A stretch of 64,000 bases of DNA from positions 514,196 to 578,195 of the forward strand of contig JAACMV010000006.1 of the NCBI GenBank assembly GCA_010909725.1, read 5' to 3'. This stretch comes from Picochlorum sp. 'celeri' (Eukaryota > Chlorophyta > Trebouxiophyceae). The notes under the pieces were generated by a model. The model ran no database searches, had not been told where the DNA came from, and worked only from the letters and a program-made list of their open reading frames with translations. Of this stretch, positions 54,291 to 64,000 are shown one piece after another. Position 1 is the first letter of the stretch, and the number at the start of each line of letters is the position of its first letter. Position numbers and translations under genes: made by a program.

Positions 54291-55520
54291 GTGTGTGGTT
54301 CTACTGGGTTTCTGCCCGGTGGCTCCCCTTCAAAAATTAGTCGACTATTGTGTCCGGTCCAGGCACACCTCTGACCGGACACCAGGACTGGCTAAAAAGG
54401 GATAAGGGATAATTTGGATTAGAAATCACGCGCTGCTGGTCGACTGAGCTCTGTTTCGCCGCGTCCGTGGCGCTGATGAGTCTTTCATGTATCCACAGAA
54501 ACCGTGCGATCTGCCAGATCGGGCATTTGGGGGGCGATGACCAACCTTGGTCACCGCATGTCCCAATTGAGTCACGAATCACGCGCTGCTGGTCTGCTGA
54601 GCTCTGTTTCGCCGGGTCTGTGGCGCTGTTGAGTCTTTCATGTATCCACAGAAACCGTGCGAACTGCCAGATCGGGCATTTGGGGGGCGATGACCAACCT
54701 TGGTCACCGCATGTTTTTGTAATGGGCCAGGAGTCAAAGCAGGAGCAGTTGCCTCAGACTCGAAGGTTGAGAGCTTTCACCCGTGGCCTGCCGAGTTTAG
54801 GCATTCATATGGACTTGATGAGAAGGAACTAGCAGTGTAAAGAGCTTCCCCGCTCGCCAGCAACAGGAGTAGTTCGCGTCCCAACAGAATTCACAACAAC
54901 CTCTGGCCAAAGCAAAACCTTGTGAGTTTGATTGTTGGAGGGATAAATACATATCAATATAAAATAGAGGGTGGGAACCACTAGGACAAGAGGTCGTGGC
55001 TTGTTGGCACCGTTGCGAGTGTCATGACATTCCCGTGGAACGGTTGTTGTTGTTGGAACCCTGTTGTGCTTCGTGGTGGTCAGTCATCGGTTCTCTCGAC
55101 TGATATATAATTTTAAAGCAAGAATGACGCTCCTTCATATCAGCGGAGGACGACTCCAGGCCTGTGCTGGTCCCAACCGTCGCGACGCGAATGGAATAGA
55201 CCAACGTCGGTGGGTGAGATCCATTCGACTCGGCGCTGACGGAAATGGCCTTCAATATTATTTTATTTGTCCAATTATCCAATACCTACAACCAATACTG
55301 CTATGCACTGCCGGTGAGTGGCAAGGGTGTGGGATCACCGAGGCCACATGATGCGTTGTGTGCAAGAAGGTGGCTGAGTGCGTTTCTGTTTAGGGTCACA
55401 TCTGCGGTGCTACTATCACGTGTTCAGTGTATCCAAAGAAACTATGCAAGGTGCTAGATGGTCCCATTTATACAGCAGGGACAGCGTCGATGAGGTCAGC
55501 CTTTTTCTCCTCGGGAGAGT
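54291..55520 (+). repeat. Complex repeat module A, copy 2, with a 153-bp tandem duplication
   Basis: Two tandem units (starting ATCACGCGCTGCTGG at 54,425 and 54,578) precede sequence matching 47,486-48,288. The inverse copy, with its own two units, is at about 60,590-61,750. Confidence 0.75.
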
Positions 55521-57790
55521 GTCCGTCCGTCAATGAGGACAATAAAAAAGGGCGACCATGGAGACCGCCCGGCCACACTCGTCGTGCTTTTGGTGGCATG
55601 TTTTCGTTCTTCCCATCACACAAGAGGTTTGACCGATGATGTCGTGATTTTTCTTGGTATTCACAGCTCTCTCCATCGAAGACATATTTTGATGGGAGTG
55701 GATGTGGAGCACACACACAGCCAGCTGGTCGAGGAGGAGAGCTGTGAAAAAAGCCTGCTTTCTTGGCAGCAACATAAACACGACGAGATCTCCCTCATTC
55801 AAAGAAGCGTCGCAGTTGTATCCTACTAATCTAATTGCAACTCCTCATGAAGTAAGACCAGCATTGGTGGTGATACTTCCTCCAGCATTGAAGGCTACTC
55901 CAGTGTAGCAGAGAGCTATGTCCCTGTAGGAGGAGATCTCTCGTCAATATCTAGGGAGATGAGATCCCTAGGAGAGATCTGGTCATCATGGTCAATTTCA
56001 TATACTGAGAAGATTTATTCTCATGTAACAACTTCTAATTCAAACTATCTTGTGAAGGAAGAGAGAACCCTCTGTACATTGGTTGGTATTCTACTCCATC
56101 CTCTTCTATCGAACCTCACTGCGTGTGAAGGTTGAACGCTCTGTGTTGGCAACGACACGAGAGTGTATTGGCAGTACGTTGTGTAACCTGTGAAGGAAAT
56201 CCAGGCCACGACTGGCAATGTACGCTGCCACATCCAGTGCTTGCCACAGCTTGCTTGTTGTTGTTGTTGTTGTGAAGGACGACGATTTGTTTCCATTTCA
56301 TTCTTGTTTCATGATGTCTTTTCCTTATTTATTCATTTCACAGGTATTGTTATAACTCTTTCTCTAGAGAATCTCACATGTTGTCTGTGTAGGGTAGCTC
56401 CAGGTTGTTCTGCTTGTGTGCATGAGACTTGTGTGCTTTGTTCTGTCCTGTTATTATTGGTTGGTATTATTGCTCGTGTGGATTGTTGTACATGTTATTA
56501 TTATTACTACTACTACTACTATTATGAGATATTTACTTTCTTCTTTTTTGACTGCTTTGCTTCTTTGTTGGTGTGTTGTCTCGTGTTGTAGCAGTAGCAA
56601 TAGCAGATCTTGTGGTGTGTGTGTGGTGTCCGAGGAGGAGTTGTTGTTTCACGTGGTGTGCGACACTTTGATGAATACTGTTTTTCAATTATACAACACC
56701 CTTCTTTTGATTGGCTTGGTTGGTATGTTTTTGGTGGTGGTCTCAGTGAAGTCAAGGGGGTGATGGGAAGATCGCCATTCTTCTTGTTCCCAGAAGCTCC
56801 CTCTTCTTCAGACATGTGGCAGCAGACCTCTTTGTTGTTTTGCACTGGGTGTGCGACGTTTTTTTCAATTATGGTGTGTATTATTATTATTTTTATTGGT
56901 ATTCTTCTTCTTCTTGTTCTTACTTACTTACTCTTACCTTAATATTGTGTCCTTCTGTTTGTTGTTGTGTGAAGAAGAAGAAGAAGATGATGACAGAGAT
57001 TCTTTTCATTCATGCATAGCCTAGTATAGATTGTCGTTGTGTCATTATCATACCATAATGAGATTTTTATCTTTTGATTTTGCTTTGCTTTGCTTTTGTG
57101 TTGGTCTTTCTTCTTCTTTGCTGTACTGTAACCCAACGAGGTCTTCCTTTTCCAAAGAAGCGTCGCGATTGTATATATACTATCCTCATTGCGACTCCTC
57201 AATGAAGTCGACGTTCAAGTACATAAGTACCGTACGCGTGCCTTCTTGCTATGATAAGCTAATGAAATAATCCCAAACCAACGGTGTGAGGTTGGTCCTC
57301 CTAGTAGTGCCTTGTTTTGTTGTTGTTTGTGGAAACAAAGACCATACGTTTTCATTCTTTCCTCGTTTCATGCTTTCATGTATTTATTTATTTATTATTT
57401 TTTTCATATATTATACTACTACTACTACTATTATTGCACCACTTACTCTCTCTATCTCTCAGATGTTGTCTGTGAGTGTATCCTATCTCTCTCCAGGTTG
57501 TTCTTCTTGTCGTGTGTTTCGTCGTGTCGTGTCGTGTCGTGTTATTCTTGGTGGTGTGGATTATTGTTGTGCATGTTATTGTTGTCATTATCAATGAAGG
57601 AGGAGTATTATGAGCTATTTGTTGTTATTTTTGGTTGGTTGTGTGTATTTTTTGGTTAGGGTATTTTGGTCTTTTTGTGGGTGTTTTTCTTGTGATTATA
57701 TTTTTGATTTTTGGATGTTTTGTTTTTATATGGGTAGTTTATTGATTGTATTATCTATATATTGTGTTTTGTTTGTGGGTGGCCGAGTGG
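55521..57790 (+). repeat. Complex repeat module D (palindrome left arm, inner part)
   Basis: It matches 58,185-60,590 in inverse orientation. For example, the CTTCAGACATGTGG block near 56,806 pairs with its complement near 59,216. It is rich in GTT, ATT and TAC microsatellites. No gene. Confidence 0.75.
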
Positions 57791-58184
57791 ACTGGGGGTG
57801 AATACTTGCTTATTTACCCTCATTACCTTGGCCCGGGAGAAAGACGGAGGCAGGGTATAGGGTATAGGGTATAGGGGATCCGCTCCAACCATACAACAGG
57901 GAAAAGAGGAAGAGTCGGCTAAATGAGGGAAAGGAGATGCAAGAGCGAATGAGGAGAATAGCTACGGCAGGCATCCAAGCGGCTTTGGAGTGGGGATAGG
58001 GTGAAGATGGGTCGGTAAGGGAGGGGAGTCGACTCAAGGAGATGGTAGACGGGGGAGAGGATACAGGGATAAGGAGAGAGGGTGGCGGGTCCCTTTTTTT
58101 TTGCTTCTCTCCCCTCTCTCTCTCCCTATACCCTAACCTGTGCCTACGTTCGTTCCTGCGGGCCGAGTTTAATGAGCGGGTAGA
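57791..58184. other. Spacer at the palindrome centre
   Basis: Unpaired sequence between the arms. It has (AGGGTAT)n at 57,852-57,877 on the left, a purine-rich tract, and CCCTATACCCTAAC at 58,124-58,137 on the right, in mirror orientation. Confidence 0.7.
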
Positions 58185-61100
58185 ACAAACACACATTATT
58201 ACACACCCCCCGCCACACAAAACAGAAATAAACCCAAAGTATAGATAATACAAAAAGCAAACATACCATAAAATATGAAAAACATACACACAAGCCCACA
58301 AAATACAAAAAAATAAAACCCACCCCAAGACCAAAATACCATAACCACATCAACAAACACACTCCAACCAAAAACGCCACAACACGGATACAACACAAAC
58401 CCCTATCTACTAATCTCTACTCAGTTCTATACATCAACGTACATCGCCAACCACACTAATCCCCACCACAAGAACCTCCTAACTCCATTCGTACACGACA
58501 CTGACACGACGAAACACACACAAAAAACAACCTGAGAAGATAGGATACACTCACAGACAACATCTAGAAGATAGAGATAGTAATGGTGCAATATAATAGT
58601 AGTAGTAGTAGTATATATAGAAAAAAATAAATAAATAAATAAATAAATACATGAAAACGAGAAAGTCATATAAAAACGTATTTCCCTTTGTTCACAACAA
58701 CAACAACAACAACAAGCACTACTAGAGGAACCAACCTCACACCGTTGGTTTTGAAGGTTTTTTCAGTAGTCTTATCATGCAAGGCACGCGTACGTACTTA
58801 TGTACTTGAACGTTCGACTTCATGAGGACTCGCAATGAGGATAGTATAGTTATACAATCGCGACGTTCTTTGGAAAAGGAACCTCGTTGGTTACAGTACA
58901 GCAAGAAGAAGAAGACTACAAAGACCAACACAAAGGCAAAGCAAAACAAAAGATAAAAATCTCATTATGGTATGATGATAAGACACAACAACAATCTATA
59001 CTATGCTATGCTATGCATGAATGAAAAAGATATCTGTCTCTTCTTCTTCTTACAACAACAACAACAACAACAGAAGGACACAATAGTAAGGAAGGTAAGA
59101 GTAAGAAGGTAAGAAGAATACCATTTAATAATAATAAATAATATAAAAAAAACGTCGCCACCCCGGGCAAAACAAACAGTGGTCTGCTCCACATGTCTGA
59201 AGAAGAGAGGGAGAGCTTCTCCAACAACGAAGAAGAATGGCGTGACTTCCCATCACCACCCCTTCCTTGACTTAACTGGGACCACCACCAAAATATACCA
59301 ACAAACCAATCAAAATAGGGTTTTGTATGTAAAAAAAACAATCCCCAAAAGCTTCCATAGCACACTGCAACGCACTCCCACATCGGAACACACCCTCGCA
59401 CCAATCAGGCAACAATCTGTTCTTGCTAAATGCTCGCCGGTTCCCCATCCCAACCCTCTATTTGCCCTCAGCTGCTCACACGAGCCCCCACAAAAGCCAT
59501 CAACAGAGACATATATCTCATTAATAGTGCTAGTAGTAAGTATAATAACAGTGTACATCAATCCACCACTAGCAATAATACCAAACCAATATAACAGGCA
59601 GCAAACAAAGCACACAAGTCTCCCTGCACACAAGTAGAAGAACAACCTGGAGGCGACCACACAGACAACATGTGAGATTCTCAGAAAAAGAGTTATACAT
59701 AATTACCTGTGAAATAGAATAAATAAGTGAAACAGACATCACTGAAACAAGAATGAAATGGAAAACAAATCGTCGTCTTCACACAACAACAACAACAAGC
59801 AAGCTGGGCAAAGATTGGATTGTGGCAGCGGACATTGCCAGTTGTGGCTGATTTCATTGCACAGGTTTAACAATCGTATCTGCCAATCACTCTCGATGTC
59901 GTTGGCACACACAGAAGCGTTTCAACTTCAACGCAGTGAGGTTCGATGAAGGAGGATGGATAGAATACCAACCATGTACAGAGGGGGTTCTCTCTTCCTT
60001 CACAAGTATAGTTTTGAATTAGAAGTTGTTACATGAGAATCAATCTTCTTCAGTAATGATGAAATGACCATGAACCAGATCCTGAGTCCCACTATCAGAC
60101 CCTCCTACTCGCAACAACCATAGGTGATATACTAGAGGACTCCGCTATAGAGCAATCTCTCATCCCTCCTGAAACAGGGACAAGCTCTCTGATTACACCT
60201 TGGAGAGCTTCATGTGGAGGAAGTATCACCACACCAAGGCTGGTCTTTAACTTCATGAGGAGTTGCAAGGATTAGTAGGATACAATACGGCGCGCTTCTT
60301 TGAATGAAGGGACGATTCTTCCGTGTTATCTGTTGCTGCCAAGAAAAGCAGGCTTTTTTTCACAGTCTCCTCCTCGACCAGCTGGCCTGTGGTGTGTGCT
60401 CCACATCCGACTCCCTCAAAAGTATGTCTTCGATGGAGAGAGCGTGAAACCAGGAGAAAAATCACGACTCATGCGTCAAACCTTGTGTGATGGGAAAAGA
60501 ACGAAAAACATGCACCAAAGACAGACGAGTGGTGGCCGGGCGGGTCTCCGCATGGGTCGCCCTTTTTTACTTGTCCTCATTGAGGAGACGGACACTCCCC
60601 GAGGAGAAAAAAGGCTGACTCACGAACGCTGTCCCGCTGTATAACTGGACTCTGGCAGCTTCCATAGTTTCTTGGTGACAATTGAACACTTGGTGGTAAA
60701 CCCGCAATGGGACCGAAACAGAAAACCACTCAGCCGCCCACCGTCTTTCCTTGCACATTATGTTGAGCCTGCTTGATCCCACACCCTTCCACTCACCGCA
60801 GTCGTGTTATGCAGGTATTGGGGGTTTTGTATATGGATTTATGGCAATATAACATTTCAAATGGCCATTCAGTCGGTTGCCGAGTCGAATGGATCTCATC
60901 GATCGAGCTTGGTCGATTCCGATCGCGTCGCGACGGTTGGGACGAAAACACGCCCAGAATATTCCTCCATGGACATGAAGGAGCATCATTCTTGGCTTTA
61001 AAATTATATAGTCAGTCAAAAAATGCGAATGGCGGCCGCCCACGGAGCACAACAGGGGTTACAACAACACACTCCCCACGGGAAGTGTCATGTGTCTACA

Positions 61101-63820
61101 CAACAATTACAAGCGGTTGCCAACAGGCCGACGGACCTCCTTCTGCCCAGGTTTTCCACCCTCTAGCTATATATTATCAAGGAAAAACCACTGTGCTCCT
61201 CTCCCAATAGAAACTCAACTGGGTTGCTTTGGTCCAGAGGTGTTGAATTCCTTTTGGGGAAGCTTGGTGGTGAATGCGAGACGCGCTAACCTCGTAATGC
61301 CGGACGATGGGGTAGTGGAGAGACGTCCCTACACTGCTAGTTCTTCTCCTGGAGTGCATATGAAATGCCTAAGTCGGTCAACCACGGTAAAAGCTCTCAA
61401 ACCTTCGAGATCTGAGGCAAACGCTTGTGTCTTTGATTCCTGGTCCCACTGCAGAAAATGCGGTGCCAAGGTTGGTGGTCGCAACAAATGCCCGACTGGC
61501 ATTCGACGGTTTTAATTGGGTACATGAAAGACTCAACAACGCCACGGACCCTCGGCGGAAACAAGACGTCACAGGACAGCAGCGCGTGATTCCTGACTCG
61601 ATTCGGAACAATGCGGGGACCAAGGTTGTCATCGCCCCCAAATGCCCGATCGGCAGTTCGCACGGTTTCTCGATGGGTATATAAAGACTCAAACAGCGCC
61701 ACGGACCCCGGCGAAACAGAGCTCAGCCGCACCAGCAAGGCGTGATTTCTAATCCCATAGTCCTTATCCCTTTTTAGCCAGTCTGGTGAGCCGGTCAGAT
61801 AGGGGTTCCTGGACCGACCGCATCAGTCGACTTAATTTTTCAGTGGGAGCCCACGCGGGAAACGAAGACCAGCAGTAGAAAAATTAACACCATGTTTCTA
61901 AATTAAAGATAATATCAAACTACACAACATAGGAAGGAAAACATCAAAAAAAGACAAAATCAAATCCAAAAAAAAAAAACCAAACACAACAACAAGAGAC
62001 CCAAAATACCCAACCAAAAATACACCAACGAAAAAAAACACGACAAACAACAAAAATATGAGGAGATTATTGTATTATTATATAGAGCACCTATACTACT
62101 ACGATATATTACAACAACGACAACGCTACAAAACGACACGGCTGCCCACAAGCACTGCTGGCTTCTGCGCTACTCCTACTACTACTACTACAGCCAAAGA
62201 GACAACCAACAAATCCAAAGAAAACACCACAAAAGAAAAATCTAGTAGGAAAGAATCATTATGACATGCGCAACAACAACCATCTATACGACTATGCGAT
62301 ACTATATTTATACTATAAGTGGAGCAGGGTAGAGCGTACGACGCCCCTGTGTGAGAGGAGGAGATCCGCGTCACATCCCCTAGGAGAGAGAGAGAGCGAG
62401 CAATGCTGTTACAATCATGGTCAATTTGAGTAATGTAATTCATATACTAGAAAAGATGTTTCCATGGAACACAACTTCCTTCAAAATTCAAACTACTATC
62501 TTGTTGTGAAGGAAGAGAAGAACCCTCTGGACATTGGTTCGGATTCTACTCCATCCTCTTGTATCCACCTCAACTGCGTGTAGAGGTTGAACGCTTTGTT
62601 ATTGTTTGCAACGACACGAGAGTGACAGGAGGCAGCATGGACGCTTCCACAACAATAGGCAATCAACAGGACACAGCTGAACAGACATACAGTCTCATAC
62701 ACCTACACCAACAACAACAACAACAACAACGACCCAGAGCTAGACCCACAAACACATCACTATCAACATATGCGATTAATATGAGGTATAATAATAACCC
62801 TAATATATATATATATGGAAAGCGCGTAATAAGATCAAAGAATGAAAAGAATCTCTGCCTTCTTCTTCACAACACGCAACAACACAGAAATGACAAAAAC
62901 AAGTCAAAACAACATGACACACCAGCAGAGGAAGAGAGAGAGCTGTCATAATAGTATACATGAAAAACAACAACCAAAAAAAAAAAAAAAAGAAAGAAAG
63001 AAAAGAATTCTCCTCCTCACACAACTTAGTGTGCATAACAATCCACACACAAGACAACTCATGTACATTGCTGGTGTTGAATGGAGCGCAAGCACGCTCA
63101 CAACTCCAGTATGTATATATCCCCTTTTATAGAGGCTCTTGACGCACACAAAGACTCATCAACGTACGTCGCAGCCGATGCCAAAGAAAAAAAAACCTCT
63201 CTCTCTAATACCACCCGAACTTTCCCACATCTCAAGCTTTCACAGCTTGGCTTGTCCCCATCTCCTCCACACTCTCTCCCATCAACCAGGTCTTGGATAG
63301 TAGAGAGGGGAGAGAGTCATCAACAACAACAAGAGACAAAAAGACAATCTACCACTTTTTTTTCGCCGGTCCAACACCCTTGTGATGGGGTAGAGGAATG
63401 AAACAACAAGCCACACAAACCACGAGCACCTCCTCGGCGTGGTGGAGCAGCATGGTGGTGGTCGCCTTTTTTTATTGTCCCCATTTTACGGGAGAGATCT
63501 CCGTACGACACAACCTGCCGTACGATAAGACCCCAGGGCGTCTGTCCGGGCATGGGAGGCGCCCTGTCCACATCACAAAAAAGTCCGTAAAAGAAGACAA
63601 TTAAAAAAAAAAAAAGAAAAAAGAAACGACGCACCCAAAAGGCCGGATTTTTGTCTGCCGAGTAAAGCTCGTGCTGGCAAAAATACGCTGGTCGCACATG
63701 GTGGTCTGGATTTTTTTATTGTATTCCATTTACCGAAAGCTCGCCACTTCGCGCGGTCAAGCCCGTGTTCGACTGGCTGTGCTGCAGAGTTTTTCCCTAT
63801 AACCAGGGACCCACTTCACA
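58185..63820 (-). repeat. Palindrome right arm (modules D, A, B and boxes, reversed)
   Basis: Read on the minus strand this arm follows the same order as 52.4-57.8 kb. Module D is at 58,185-60,590, module A at about 60,590-61,750, module B at about 61,900-63,490, and the foldback boxes at about 63,580-63,740. Identity to the left arm is roughly 75-85 % by eye with many indels. No gene is supported. Confidence 0.8.
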
Positions 63821-63824
63821 CGCT

Positions 63825-64000
63825 GATGGACCATGCGCCAGAGACAATGTCCACTCTCTCGCTTGGCCACATATATTCTATTGTATACATACGTCTACAC
63901 AAAAACCGGACAGGCCTGGGAACATTGTCTTTGACACCGCCAAACCGCCCCACAAGCGCGGTCCATATTGACAACCAGCTTTACCCCCCTTCACCCCGCC
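63825..64000 (-). repeat. 170-bp satellite, reverse orientation, cut by the window end
   Basis: GAGACAATGTCCACTCTCTC at 63,840 and CATTGTCTTTGACACCGCC at 63,924 are the reverse complement of the satellite unit. The array presumably continues to the right. Confidence 0.85.

Noticed and set aside
54472..54505. CTGATGAG...GAAAC string resembling a hammerhead ribozyme core
   Set aside because: Stem II cannot form (no complement before GAAAC), and the tandem copy 153 bp downstream has CTGTTGAG, so the core is not conserved.
57780..57795. TGGCCGAGTGG (also TGGCAGAGTGG near 49,889), a match to a tRNA A box
   Set aside because: No B box at tRNA spacing and no cloverleaf can be drawn.
52200..64000. 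Palindrome as a pure assembly or hairpin-read artefact
   Set aside because: The arms differ at many positions and by many indels, unlike an artefact from one molecule.
47600..64000. Numerous open frames of 60-170 codons in the repeat region
   Set aside because: They are low-complexity (poly-Val/Leu/Cys or Thr/Asn from GTT/CAA runs), not conserved between repeat copies and overlap in all frames.
1..64000. CRISPR arrays, bacterial operons or rRNA genes
   Set aside because: None seen. The tandem arrays have no spacer-repeat pattern and the genes are spliced eukaryotic ones.

Overview
The window is nuclear DNA of a eukaryote with GT-AG introns of about 55-200 bp. An alga or other photosynthetic protist is most likely: one of the two host-like genes resembles plastid-type sugar/H+ symporters and the other encodes a secreted Pro-Glu-Pro-Ser-rich wall-type glycoprotein. 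I cannot name the species. About 90 % of the window is transposable elements or complex repeats.

Layout. (1) 1-4.1 kb: CACTA-like element 1, with a Tnp2 transposase on the minus strand (cut by the window start) head-to-head with a spliced accessory gene. (2) 4.4-5.06 kb: a dispersed repeat whose second copy lies at 30.6-31.27 kb. (3) 6.1-11.3 kb: CACTA-like element 2, again Tnp2 plus a divergent accessory gene homologous to that of element 1. (4) 12.3-12.7 kb: a small GIY-YIG nuclease gene. (5) 12.86-18.46 kb: MULE1, with 145-bp terminal inverted repeats around a DDE/SWIM transposase and a convergent three-exon Ulp1-type protease. (6) 18.4-19.7 kb: a cysteine-rich gene of unknown function. 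(7) 19.92-30.49 kb: MULE2, with 146-bp TIRs and a 1435-aa transposase. Its right TIR is split by a complete Ty3/gypsy retrotransposon (24,849-30,352) with identical LTRs and a GAGGC target duplication. (8) 32.6-38.2 kb: the host island, with a sugar transporter (two homopolymer frameshifts) and a six-exon secreted glycoprotein. (9) 38.61-44.17 kb: CACTA element 3, complete, with CACTAGCGTCA ends and a CCT target duplication, inserted in an older LTR of the same gypsy family. (10) 44.5-46.8 kb: a truncated LINE. (11) 47-64 kb: non-coding complex repeats, with a 170-bp satellite (50.3-52.4 kb) and a large diverged palindrome (about 52.2-64.0 kb, centre near 58.0 kb).

How they relate. Each CACTA-like element pairs Tnp2 with a divergently transcribed second gene, probably sharing one bidirectional promoter. 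MULE1 carries a SUMO-protease-like gene, as some plant MULEs do. The nesting gives a relative order: the old gypsy copy preceded CACTA element 3, and MULE2 preceded the young gypsy copy. All exon joins given here were checked for reading phase by hand. Domain calls rest on motif recognition, not searches.
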